A DNA stretch of 64,000 nt from Pseudomonadales bacterium. GTDB taxonomy: Bacteria; Pseudomonadota; Gammaproteobacteria; Pseudomonadales; DT-91. The notes under the pieces were generated by a model. It saw only the letters and a list, made by a program, of their open reading frames with translations. It was not told where the DNA came from and ran no database searches. A program made the position numbers and the translations under genes. Location: assembly GCA_013215055.1 (NCBI GenBank), contig JABSRQ010000021.1, positions 1 to 64,000 on the forward strand, read 5' to 3'. Of this stretch, positions 1-8,336 are shown piece after piece (the first letter of the stretch is position 1; each line of letters starts with the position of its first letter).

Positions 1-1220
1 TGAATTTGTAAACCCCACTGTAGATTACCCCGTGATGAACGTATCTGCAGCGCGTTATCGGCACGCCCACTGCCAGTAGCGCCACCATCGGTTGATGCAT
101 TATAAATACCGGTGGCCTTGCCACCTACGGTGATAAATCGGTCGGTCATAGAGGCGATAAAGTGATACACCGACCAGTTTTTTCCCAACACCACATAATA
201 ATCATCACGCCCGTAACGCAGATAACTGAGCCTGCGGTTAAACGCATTAGCCTCATCATCTCTTTCATCCGGGTGGATAAATCCATCGATATTACCAAAA
301 ACTTCGCTACCCACTTCCAGATGCAGAATTAATTGATCGTCATTGTCCAGACGTTTGGCGTAAATCAAACCGCCTCTTGTGCCGCCATCAGTGACACTGG
401 CATTTTCAGATTTACTGACATGCGCATTAGCTCTTAAACTGAGATAAGCCTTCACTGGCAAAGTCTTAAAAAAATCACCGCTTTTCTGCACAAAACCGGC
501 GTCTTTAATGTCTTCGATTTCAACCGCAACATCTGCCGCATCTTTCTCTTCGATAGGCGGTTCTGGTTCAGGCAGGTTCACCTTTATATCAACACCGTCT
601 AATCCCTTATCCGGTATTTGTGGAATAATCACATCCGAACTTTCGCCCTGCGTATCCACAGCCGGCGTGGAATCTTGATCTAACTCGGATTTTTCTTGCG
701 CCGTGTTATCGATATCGGCCTGCTGCTGTTTCTTGATCTGATCCAGATTTTGCAGTTCGTCTTCACTCAGGCTTAAGGTTTTTTCATCCGACTGATTTGA
801 GGTATTCATCAAATCATCAATCAGCTGATTGGTCTCCCCCTCCCCACGTTTACTGTCTTTGTCTTCACCTAAGGCCTGACTTTCGGATCTACAGCGATAA
901 CGCACCTCACCATCCACTTCGCTGGCGATGGTATTTTCCTTGGAGCACACCACTTCTTTGCCATCCTTATCTCTGACGATAAAATCGCTAACCGCCTCAT
1001 CCAATATTTCCTGTTTTTGTTTCAGCTGCTGCGGTTTTTGTTCAGCCTCTGCCTCTTTGATGAATTGGTGCAACACTTTTTCAGGTGCGGATAATACAGC
1101 CGCGACAGGTTTGTCCTCAGCCATTAGCGATGCACTGGAAACACTCAATACACAGGCGATAAGCCATAAACACACATTCAAAGACTTTGCGTAAAGATAA
1201 TCGCAGCGAGTGTAAGGCAT
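1..1220 (-). CDS. Porin-like outer-membrane protein with long acidic N-terminal extension, partial (C-terminus off window)
   Basis: The reading frame is open from an ATG at 1220 to the left edge, about 406 codons, and the end is missing. The first 34 residues look like a signal peptide (hydrophobic VCLWLIACVLSVSSASLMA, then EDKP). Residues of about 35 to 245 are polar and rich in Q, E, D and K, and probably disordered or coiled. After that comes porin-like sequence with alternating aromatic and polar strands, for example LRANAHVSKS, GGLIYAKRLDN and YLRYGRDDYYVVLGKNWSVYH, typical of general porin-type barrels. The role is probably in the outer membrane; no substrate can be read. The acidic linker before the barrel is unusual for a porin. 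The frame and signal peptide are seen directly; the barrel assignment is by resemblance. Confidence 0.7.
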   Translation of the reverse strand, partial: MPYTRCDYLYAKSLNVCLWLIACVLSVSSASLMAEDKPVAAVLSAPEKVLHQFIKEAEAEQKPQQLKQKQEILDEAVSDFIVRDKDGKEVVCSKENTIASEVDGEVRYRCRSESQALGEDKDSKRGEGETNQLIDDLMNTSNQSDEKTLSLSEDELQNLDQIKKQQQADIDNTAQEKSELDQDSTPAVDTQGESSDVIIPQIPDKGLDGVDIKVNLPEPEPPIEEKDAADVAVEIEDIKDAGFVQKSGDFFKTLPVKAYLSLRANAHVSKSENASVTDGGTRGGLIYAKRLDNDDQLILHLEVGSEVFGNIDGFIHPDERDDEANAFNRRLSYLRYGRDDYYVVLGKNWSVYHFIASMTDRFITVGGKATGIYNASTDGGATGSGRADNALQIRSSRGNLQWGLQI

Positions 1221-1431
1221 AGAAAAAATCAGGTAAGAATAAAAAGAAGATCAGTAGAGTAGCGGCACGGCTTACATAAGACAATAACAAAAAATGACGC
1301 TAAGACCTGAAAAACGTTTTAGCCGATAACATCGGTGAAAAAGTGTTGATCAAGCTTAGCGCCATCGTGCAAAGTTGAGCTATAAAAAATGTCTATTATT
1401 CGCAGTGTCATTCACCACGAGGTCATATTTA

Positions 1432-1575
1432 CTATGTTGTTGCAAACTCAACGACTTCGACTATAAGTGCCTCGCAAGTCTCCGCGCCCAGTGCAGCTTC
1501 ACATTGTGTAGTATCACACCCTGATATAACGATACTTGCCAATAATAAAAACATAAATCCATAAGCTTCTTTCAT
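1432..1575 (-). CDS. Small lipoprotein, 47 aa
   Basis: This short gene starts at ATG 1575 and stops at TAG 1432-1434. It has a clear Shine-Dalgarno sequence, AGGGGA, about seven bases upstream. The protein begins MKEAYGFMFLLLASIVISGC: a short charged start, a hydrophobic core, then a lipobox ending in Cys20. After processing only 28 residues would remain, with three more cysteines (CDTTQCEAALGAETCEAL...). It resembles the entericidin-like class of tiny lipoproteins in layout, but I cannot assign a family. It stands alone between the left-edge porin and the divergent lytic transglycosylase. The good ribosome site and lipobox make it more likely real than chance. Confidence 0.6.
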   Translation of the reverse strand: MKEAYGFMFLLLASIVISGCDTTQCEAALGAETCEALIVEVVEFATT

Positions 1576-1928
1576 TGTGTTCCCCTTACAAGTTATCAAT
1601 TCCAATCCTTGTAGAACAACATCCCTTTACAGGCTTAATTATTGGTTAAGAATCCGGTTTTTAATAAAGACTATTTTCTTGTTTAAAGACCCTCTTTTAA
1701 GATCAAGCCTGTATAAAAAACAGACAAACACCGATAGATGCAGCGTTTTAAAAGCACGATGTTATGAAGCAACTGCTTTTATACGCTTAAAAAGTTATTA
1801 GATAATAAGGCTGCACTTAACATGTAAATATTAGGCATGATATTTTCCTGAAGAAAACGTCAACTTAAGCTAATTTATGCAGACTTGTTTAGCTGTAAAT
1901 GTCTTTACCCTTCAAGAGCTTTACCGCT
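1576..1928. other. Intergenic region between divergent genes
   Basis: This AT-rich stretch separates the small lipoprotein (minus) and the lytic transglycosylase (plus). It should hold both promoters, but I see no convincing pair of promoter boxes, repeat or RNA. A 74-codon open frame on the plus strand here has no ribosome site or protein-like composition and is not called. Confidence 0.5.
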
Positions 1929-2483
1929 ATGCACTATCGTCAATATATTATCTGCCTGTTTCTCAGCTGTATTAGCTTTTGTGTCTCGGCGCAATTCAAG
2001 GCTGCTGCCCATTCCAAATCGGATAAAACTGATTTTGATGGCAAAAATAAACAAACGAATGTTTATAATGCTTACGCCAGCAACCGGAAAAAGTTCAAAG
2101 CCTACATCATCTTTTTTACGATGCGTTATGGTATTTCAGCAAAGCTTATCCATAAAATTATTTATACAGAGGGTCATTACCAACCCACAGAAAAATTTGA
2201 CGTTGGAGCGATTGGGCTGATGCAATTACTGCCTTCCGCGGCGGCTCAATTTGGCATTCCCCCATTAACCGACCCGTATAAAAATATTGAAGCTGGCACA
2301 CGTTATTTAATACAGCTAATGCAGCGGTTTAAGAATAATATTGTGTGGGTGATAGCATCTTATCATGCAGGCGAAGGGGCGGCTAAACGCTATGGCAACC
2401 AAGTGCCACCGTTTGCGGAAACGCAGGACTATGTCATTAGGCGGTTAAGTATTTATCATGGTAGGGAGAACCCCCTTGGATAA
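1929..2483 (+). CDS. Secreted lytic transglycosylase (SLT family), 184 aa
   Basis: The enzyme is expected to cleave peptidoglycan glycan strands in the periplasm. The N-terminus is a signal peptide (MHYRQYIICLFLSCISFCVSA). The SLT fold follows: the catalytic Glu lies in IIYTEGHYQP, then the signature GAIGLMQLLPSAA, then the YNAG-like motif VIASYHAGEGAAKRYG and a final ETQDYV segment. An in-frame ATG ten codons earlier (1899) exists. I prefer 1929 because it gives a compact signal peptide and has AAGAG upstream. There is no LysM or other wall-binding domain, so it is a minimal single-domain enzyme. It is not in an operon. A run of 13 G follows directly after the stop codon. Confidence 0.88.
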   Translation: MHYRQYIICLFLSCISFCVSAQFKAAAHSKSDKTDFDGKNKQTNVYNAYASNRKKFKAYIIFFTMRYGISAKLIHKIIYTEGHYQPTEKFDVGAIGLMQLLPSAAAQFGIPPLTDPYKNIEAGTRYLIQLMQRFKNNIVWVIASYHAGEGAAKRYGNQVPPFAETQDYVIRRLSIYHGRENPLG

Positions 2484-2484
2484 A

Positions 2485-2497
2485 GGGGGGGGGGGGG
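2485..2497. repeat. Homopolymer tract G13
   Basis: Thirteen consecutive G begin one base after the transglycosylase TAA stop. CCCCC eleven bases earlier (within the last codons) could pair with part of it. The tract is outside the coding frame, so slippage would alter the 3' untranslated region only. Confidence 0.9.
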
Positions 2498-2564
2498 TGC
2501 CCGCGAGAATATCGTAAACACTAAAATAAGCATTAACACTCTCTGCGGAGCAGCAGCGAGTCAA

Positions 2565-2597
2565 TGTCCCGCTTAAGCATCATGCTTAAGCGGGACA
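2565..2597. repeat. Perfect 33-base inverted repeat
   Basis: Arms of 16 bases, starting TGTCCCGC and ending GCGGGACA, are perfect reverse complements around one central C. It lies 42 bases beyond the stop of the wax ester synthase gene and faces the end of the transglycosylase gene. No T-run follows on either strand, so it is not a classical Rho-independent terminator. It may act as a bidirectional transcription end, an mRNA-stabilising hairpin or a protein site. Confidence 0.75.
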
Positions 2598-2639
2598 AGT
2601 ATTAAAGACAGAACATTGCCTAAAATACTGATATCGCCG

Positions 2640-4175
2640 TTAAGCCGATTTAGCTTTTGCCTTAGCCTTTGCTTTCGGTTTAGCCGCTGTCTTCTCTTGC
2701 GCTTTGGTTTTGGCTTCTGTATTACCCGCTTTAGCTTTTTCTTTTTCTTCTTTAACAGCTTTATCGGTGGCGACTTGCAGGTCGTCAAACGAGGCTTTTA
2801 AGCATTCGGTGTAGAAGGCTGGATCGGGCAGCATTTCACGACAGGCCGTGAATGATACGGTTAAGGTGCCTTTTTTGTTCTGAACCATAGATAAGACGAT
2901 ATGGAATAAACCCATATTCGGCATCAACGGTCCAAAGCTGAGTGAATCGACTAATGCCGCACCGGCAAAATACAATTGCATAGGCGCGCCCGGCACATTG
3001 GTGACAATGGTATTATGCACAACCTGCCTTTCAGAAAGCCCTGTTGCTGCAGCTGCTTTCATCGCCACCGATAAAACACCACTGGGTAGCATATCGGTAA
3101 TATCCATCATAATTCTAGGGCCTAGCGCTTGTGCATAAGCCTTGGCAGATTTAGCTTCTTTATGTACCGCTTTAAGCCTTTCATAAGGATCTTCAATATC
3201 GGTTCTTAGCGCCACATTCATTAAACCAACGTGATTACCGCCTTCATCTTTTTCACTTTCGGTTCTGACATCGATGGGACAGCCACTGACCAGTGTTTTG
3301 TCGGGCAGTTCATCTTTACTTTCGAGATATTTACGCAAGCCACCGGCAACAATCGTCAACATGACATCGTTAATCGTCGTGCCAGGTAAGGTATTCTTGA
3401 TGGCTCTGACGGCTTCAAAATCGAACTTACAAGCATCAACCACTCTATGAGGTGAGATCTTGCCCTGGAATCGAGTTGTTTGTTTATCATCCAGCGCGGC
3501 AAAGTCCTGACGTTTCTTGCCTTCCCTGATACGCATATAGGCCGGCGCAGCTTCTTTGACAAAATCATAAAACCTACCGGGGCGTTTCAAGGCGTTGATA
3601 TAGGCCTTACCTAATAAGTTAGCCTTGCTGGGCTCATCAAATTCACGTGGTGGCGCAGAACCCCTATCATCAGGGATATTGGTGATATCGTGAATCGCCG
3701 TCATAAACTCAACACCTTTAGGCCCATCCATAGCCGCATGGTGGACTTTTTGCAGCAGCGCAAAACTGCCCTTGGGTAAACCTTCAACGTTATCCAGGCC
3801 TTCGATGACATACATTTCCCAAAGGGGTTTGTCTCTGGACAGCGGGCGTGAATGCAGGCGGGAAACCAAAATACATAGTTGGCGCCAGTTGCCCGGTTTA
3901 GGCAGGGCTATATGTCTGACATGATATTCGATATCGAAGTCTGGATCTTCAACCCAATAAGGCGTATCAAGGCCCAAGGGAACTTCAAGCAACTTATGGG
4001 TGAAAATTGGGGATAAATGCACCCGGCTTTGTAGATGTGCAAGAATTTCCTTGAATCTAACCACGCCGTTGGGGGCACTGGATTGATCGTAAATGCTGAC
4101 GCCACCGACATGTTGTGGAAGCCCATCGAGCTCCGCACTTAGAAACATCGCATCCTGGCCACTTAACTGCTGCAT
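2640..4175 (-). CDS. Wax ester synthase / acyl-CoA:diacylglycerol acyltransferase (WS/DGAT), 511 aa
   Basis: This enzyme family joins acyl-CoA to fatty alcohols or diacylglycerol to make storage wax esters or triacylglycerol. The start MQQLSGQDAMFLSAE is typical. The catalytic HHxxxDG motif is present as VHHAAMDG near residue 143, preceded by PLWEMYVIEGL. The NDVMLTIVAGGLRKYL motif and the C-terminal NVPGAPMQLYFAGA motif are also seen. Length up to about residue 465 matches the family. After that a Lys/Ala/Glu-rich tail runs to a (KA)n-K-S-A end, which the core enzyme does not need and which may bind lipid-body surfaces or nucleic acid. AGGGA precedes the start by about nine bases. It appears monocistronic. 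Confidence 0.93.
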   Translation of the reverse strand: MQQLSGQDAMFLSAELDGLPQHVGGVSIYDQSSAPNGVVRFKEILAHLQSRVHLSPIFTHKLLEVPLGLDTPYWVEDPDFDIEYHVRHIALPKPGNWRQLCILVSRLHSRPLSRDKPLWEMYVIEGLDNVEGLPKGSFALLQKVHHAAMDGPKGVEFMTAIHDITNIPDDRGSAPPREFDEPSKANLLGKAYINALKRPGRFYDFVKEAAPAYMRIREGKKRQDFAALDDKQTTRFQGKISPHRVVDACKFDFEAVRAIKNTLPGTTINDVMLTIVAGGLRKYLESKDELPDKTLVSGCPIDVRTESEKDEGGNHVGLMNVALRTDIEDPYERLKAVHKEAKSAKAYAQALGPRIMMDITDMLPSGVLSVAMKAAAATGLSERQVVHNTIVTNVPGAPMQLYFAGAALVDSLSFGPLMPNMGLFHIVLSMVQNKKGTLTVSFTACREMLPDPAFYTECLKASFDDLQVATDKAVKEEKEKAKAGNTEAKTKAQEKTAAKPKAKAKAKAKSA

Positions 4176-4364
4176 ATAAAGTCCCTGTCTTAATAAAGTT
4201 GTATATTAAAAATATAATGTATTGATTCTGGCAGCAAGGTTAACATCATGCCGCCTGGCAAAGAACCACTGATGGTAAATAAGATTTAAAGCCATTGAAA
4301 ATAGTCAAAGATAGGGGAGTTTCAGCCTTGCAGCTGCCTGCTAAAACAGAACTGGCTATTGAAG

Positions 4365-4860
4365 TCAGCAGTGAATAAAATCATAGCCTCGATTAAAGAC
4401 ATTTCGAATATTGCCACCTAAAACCATTTTTTTAGCGGCACGCCACTCTTCTTGGCGATATAACCAAACCAGTTCCAGGTTATCAATCACCTCAGGTTTT
4501 AAATCCGGATTGCCTTTAAGCTGGCCATCCGAACCTATTATGGCTAACAGTTCCGGCGCGTTAAGGGCATGGCCATAGATAATTTTATAGGCGCTGCTGT
4601 TGGTAGGCGTTAATATCATGCGGAAGTTTGAGCGAGAAATGATGGCCCAAATCTCTGTAATCATCCAGCCGAGCACCATAAATAAGCTGCCACGAAGCGG
4701 GTTTAATCTGGTAACGGCCATCTACCATCAAGCTATGCATCTGCCGACTACTACCACCCTCAATTCATTCAGCGATAAAGAAAATAAATTGTCGATATCT
4801 TGCTTAATAACCGTATTTTCTGCCAATAAAGGCCGAGCTAGGCATAAGCATCAAAAAAAG
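4365..4860 (-). pseudogene. Remnant of a TonB-dependent outer-membrane receptor (internal deletion plus frameshifts)
   Basis: Read leftwards from about 4850, one frame gives the end of a signal peptide and the plug start typical of these receptors (PLLAENTVIKQDIDNLFSLSLNEL). A second frame then gives barrel sequence (MVDGRYQIKPASWQLIYGAR, then LDDYRDLGHHF). A third frame continues with SAYKIIYGHALNAPELL and GNPDLKPEVIDNLELVW, the well-known late-barrel signature. The plug and most of the barrel are missing, the pieces are in three frames, and the C-terminal strand is lost. This is therefore a decayed gene, not a short real one. Its former substrate cannot be told. Confidence 0.75.
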
Positions 4861-5015
4861 TAGAGAGAATATCCCCAGTGCTGGCGTTTTGTTGGGTACA
4901 TAACATCACCAAAAAACATCAAAAGACTATTATAAATATAGACGATTTAAGTTTGATTACGATGATGACATTACACACCCAAAACAGGCCAAAAGACTTT
5001 AGCCCGAGATGCTAT

Positions 5016-6827
5016 TTAGAAATTATATTTCACGTTAAATGCAATATTATCTCTGTCACTTAAGTAGTAGAAGTTCTTATCAAATTGATCCTTGTCTTCA
5101 CCCTGATATACGGTGTAGCTGATACCCGTCTGCCAATCACTGGGGAAGGTTAATTGCGCACCTACCGAGTAGATCGAAGCGCCTTCTCTGGAATTTGTGC
5201 GTAAGTTGGTACCTGCCCAACCATGCTGCCAGGTCATAGGCAGGTTCAGATTAGCCCCCCAAAAGACATTATTGTATTGAATATCGGCAATCATCAACGA
5301 GCCAAAACCTGTAGGTGTATTGGTCACATACAGTGATTGTTCATCATCATGATCTCCATTCACAATATCACGGTACATCCAGCTTACCGCCTCACCTGTC
5401 AGTGTTAGCGCATCCCAAAGTGCATTTTCAGAAAACAAGTGAATAAACGAGACCTGGGCCTGCGCGTATTTGGCTTCGGAAATCTCCGATGGGCCATGAT
5501 CATTACAGCTACGAGGATCATCTACCGCCTCCATTTCACCGCCACCCACCAGAGATTGATCGATGGTGATGGCAATACAATTGGCATCCAAAATCACGGT
5601 CTCATTGGGTCTATACAAGATTTCACCCGAGACATTGGTATTACCGATCACCGATGAAAAGCTGGCACCAAAGGTTTTAACATCTTCTTTATAATCCACC
5701 ACATAATAACCCTGGCCTTCTTTTACCGCGACAGAGTCAGCGGGATCTTCTCCTAGGGCTGGAATGTTGATTAGCTCCAAAGTGGCATTGGTTCTGAAGG
5801 TCTCCAGACTGGGTGTTTTATCATGCGCATTTATCGCATAGATGCCATATTCGGTGCCGCTGTCGGTGAAATAGCGAAAGGCCAAACCGTATTGACCTGA
5901 ATCACTGACATTATCGCGTTGATCATCGATGCTGTATTTTTCGCTTTGCGCGATAATCATTTGTTTGCCTCCAGCTCCTAACATATCCTGTTCGGAGAAA
6001 AATGCTCCTGTAGGAATCAGCTCGGTACCGCGGTACTTCCACTGATAAAAACCTTCCATAGATATTTTATTAGTCAGGCCTATTTGCCCATAAACCGATT
6101 CGGTAGGCTGGTAAATTTCTTTTAACTCAATACCGGCTCGTGTGGCCGCATTGGCGTCATAGGGATTAATCGATGCCGCAATACTGTTAGAGAAAGCTAA
6201 GGATTCACCCCAGTTTATTACCTGGCGCCCGACTTTTAAGTTGGCAAACTTTCCCAACACTTCAAACGAGGTAAAAACATAGGCATCCAGCAGTTCAATT
6301 TCCGAGCTTAAATAATCTTTGCTCTCCGGTTGGAACTGGCCCATTTGATCACCATTAAAATCACCGTAGGGTGAGATAACACCGACGTTTTCGCTCCAAC
6401 TATAAAGCTCTTTATTTTGATACATATCGTCATACCAGGCGCGGCCTCGCACAAAGACACCAAAGTCACCGTTACGAATTGTCAGGTCACTGATAATGCT
6501 GATACGATTCTGCACGATGTCATTTTTCTTGAAGTTCTGATTACCATCATTGGCGTTAGCAGCGCGTACCGCCTGTGCAGTATCAAACAGATAGTTGGGG
6601 TTATCGGTGCTGCCGGGATCCTTAGGCACAATAGCCGCCTCGTTAGGGGATTCGGTGCGCATCATCACGCCATAGGTCAACGTGTTTACAAATTCAACAT
6701 CCCACTGTGCTGCAGCCACAGTGCTGTAGATCGACACTGCAATAGCAGTGGCAAGCGTTGAGGCTGCAAATACCTTCATTGGTCGCCCTGTTTGAACAAG
6801 CCACTTTTTCTCTGATTTTTTCATCAT
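5016..6827 (-). CDS. DUF1302 family outer-membrane protein, 603 aa
   Basis: The protein starts with a signal peptide (AASTLATAIAVSIYSTVAAA) followed by QWDVEFVNTLTYGVMMRTE, the usual DUF1302 opening. It also contains the family-like GRQVINWGESLAFSNSI segment and ends with aromatic barrel strands and a terminal F (DNIAFNVKYNF), as outer-membrane barrels do. The length of about 600 is normal. It lies 23 bases after the DUF1329 gene, and this pairing is conserved in many proteobacteria, often near lipid or steroid metabolism and MMPL transporters. The function is probably outer-membrane passage of hydrophobic compounds (inference). AGAGA precedes the ATG by five bases. Confidence 0.9.
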   Translation of the reverse strand: MMKKSEKKWLVQTGRPMKVFAASTLATAIAVSIYSTVAAAQWDVEFVNTLTYGVMMRTESPNEAAIVPKDPGSTDNPNYLFDTAQAVRAANANDGNQNFKKNDIVQNRISIISDLTIRNGDFGVFVRGRAWYDDMYQNKELYSWSENVGVISPYGDFNGDQMGQFQPESKDYLSSEIELLDAYVFTSFEVLGKFANLKVGRQVINWGESLAFSNSIAASINPYDANAATRAGIELKEIYQPTESVYGQIGLTNKISMEGFYQWKYRGTELIPTGAFFSEQDMLGAGGKQMIIAQSEKYSIDDQRDNVSDSGQYGLAFRYFTDSGTEYGIYAINAHDKTPSLETFRTNATLELINIPALGEDPADSVAVKEGQGYYVVDYKEDVKTFGASFSSVIGNTNVSGEILYRPNETVILDANCIAITIDQSLVGGGEMEAVDDPRSCNDHGPSEISEAKYAQAQVSFIHLFSENALWDALTLTGEAVSWMYRDIVNGDHDDEQSLYVTNTPTGFGSLMIADIQYNNVFWGANLNLPMTWQHGWAGTNLRTNSREGASIYSVGAQLTFPSDWQTGISYTVYQGEDKDQFDKNFYYLSDRDNIAFNVKYNF

Positions 6828-6850
6828 AGTCTCTACTTATTATTATTGGC

Positions 6851-8218
6851 TTAACGGCTAACGCTGCGACGAATACCCTGTGGCGTGAAGGCTTCTATAT
6901 GCATAGGTTTGAGATCAAAACGCTGGATATCAGCAGATTCGTTGAGCAATGACTCCACCGCATAATCGCCCGATGACAGATCATTCATCACCGAGATACG
7001 CCCTATAGGCCCCGGCATAAACGGATCAATAACCAGGGTTTGCATGCCGGTATGCCATAACATGCCTTGTTTGTCGTAACCATCTACCAATTGCAGATTC
7101 CAGCTATCTTCATCAAAATACATCACCCGTTTAGCAAGAGCATGACGACTGCCCTCTTTCAGCGTGGCTTCAACCACCCACACTCTATGCAGTTCATAAC
7201 GCATATATTCAGGGTTGATATGTTTTTTGGTCAGCAACTCGTCATAACTTAACTCGGGGTTATCCATATCGTAATTGTTATACGGGATATACTTTTCCTG
7301 CTTGTCTAACAGCTTCCAGTCATAGCGATCAAGCGCACCATTAAATAAACGACCTTCATCGGCATAAATTAATCCACCCGGACTGACCTGATAATCGTAA
7401 GCAATCACCGGCGCTCTGCGCACACGTCTAGTAGAAGGCATGTAGGACCAGGCACTTCTAGGGGTCTCCACCTGATTCAGCGGCTCATGTACTAACACAA
7501 CATCACCCGCTTGGCGTTTAGGCAAAAGCGTTCTCAATATCTGGTAACCGATAATGCCGGAAAAACTGTCCGCATTGCCGGTCACATCCACATAGGGTGC
7601 CACTCGCTGAATACGGGTACGGGTTTTGAGTCTATTGCCTTTGGCATAAACAGCGGCACCGTCGTAGGTGGTATCCATAAAATAGCCTTCGGTACGCACC
7701 AGTTGATTCCAGATCACCTCTTGGCCGGTTTTTGGCATTGGAAATGGAGGGCCACCAAATGCACCGGTAATACCATCACCACCACTAACCAGTTCGGCTT
7801 CGGTGGCATTTTTTAGCGCATTTTTACCCACACGTGCGTCATAAACCCCATCCCTGTGAGTGGGATAAATTTTCATACGATACGTTTGAGGGTATTTTTC
7901 AAATTGGGCGATCTGCCCGGCGGTGAGTTTATCGCTATGGGCTTTATAATTTTCTGCCGTCAACACAATAAGCGGGCTTTCATCTGCATAGGGATTAGGC
8001 AGGTGTTTACCCGGATTTTGATAAACCGATTCGGGGAAATGGGGAATTTTGCCTGAAAAAGCCGGAATCGTACCCGCTTCGTTGCCCGCTTTTTCGGCAC
8101 CAACCAAAGTAAGATTTGTACCTAGTTGCGAGGCTTCTTCAACAGACACCTTGGCTAAAGCTTGTGAGGCAAGCCAGGGGCCACTCATACAAGCGGCGAA
8201 TAGTAGAATTTTTTTCAT
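6851..8218 (-). CDS. DUF1329 family periplasmic protein, 455 aa
   Basis: The N-terminus is a signal peptide (MKKILLFAACMSGPWLASQALA) and the mature protein begins KVSVEEASQLGTNLTLVGAE, characteristic of DUF1329. The family fold is related to LolA/LolB-type lipoprotein carriers. Further segments that fit are AWSYMPSTRRVRRAPVIAYD and VWVVEATLKEGSRHALAKR, plus a lysine-rich middle. The length is normal. The gene is followed directly by the DUF1302 barrel gene, so the two are probably co-transcribed and work together at the outer membrane. A 119-base gap separates it from the SurE/lipoprotein pair, so it may have its own promoter. Confidence 0.9.
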   Translation of the reverse strand: MKKILLFAACMSGPWLASQALAKVSVEEASQLGTNLTLVGAEKAGNEAGTIPAFSGKIPHFPESVYQNPGKHLPNPYADESPLIVLTAENYKAHSDKLTAGQIAQFEKYPQTYRMKIYPTHRDGVYDARVGKNALKNATEAELVSGGDGITGAFGGPPFPMPKTGQEVIWNQLVRTEGYFMDTTYDGAAVYAKGNRLKTRTRIQRVAPYVDVTGNADSFSGIIGYQILRTLLPKRQAGDVVLVHEPLNQVETPRSAWSYMPSTRRVRRAPVIAYDYQVSPGGLIYADEGRLFNGALDRYDWKLLDKQEKYIPYNNYDMDNPELSYDELLTKKHINPEYMRYELHRVWVVEATLKEGSRHALAKRVMYFDEDSWNLQLVDGYDKQGMLWHTGMQTLVIDPFMPGPIGRISVMNDLSSGDYAVESLLNESADIQRFDLKPMHIEAFTPQGIRRSVSR

Positions 8219-8301
8219 TATTTTATCTCTTTATTTTGCTGGCATACGTTTTCAGCCAACATGATTAGGCTTAAACAGCAATGACAAATGCAGCACAGTA
8301 C

Positions 8302-8325
8302 AAGACCGCCAAGCTAGGCGGCCTT
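8302..8325 (-). terminator. Hairpin after the SurE/lipoprotein pair
   Basis: On the minus strand AAGGCCGCC pairs with GGCGGTCTT (one G.T wobble) around a six-base loop. No T-run follows, so it is a weak intrinsic terminator at best. It sits 11 bases after the lipoprotein stop, where one is expected. Confidence 0.4.
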
Positions 8326-8336
8326 AAACCCGGCCA

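Noticed and set aside
1577-1801. 74-codon plus-strand frame
   Set aside because: Overlaps the lipoprotein ribosome site region in the opposite direction and has no start signal or recognisable sequence.
2573-2788. Lysine-rich minus-strand frame of 71 codons
   Set aside because: It is the shadow of the KA-repeat tail of the wax ester synthase in another frame.
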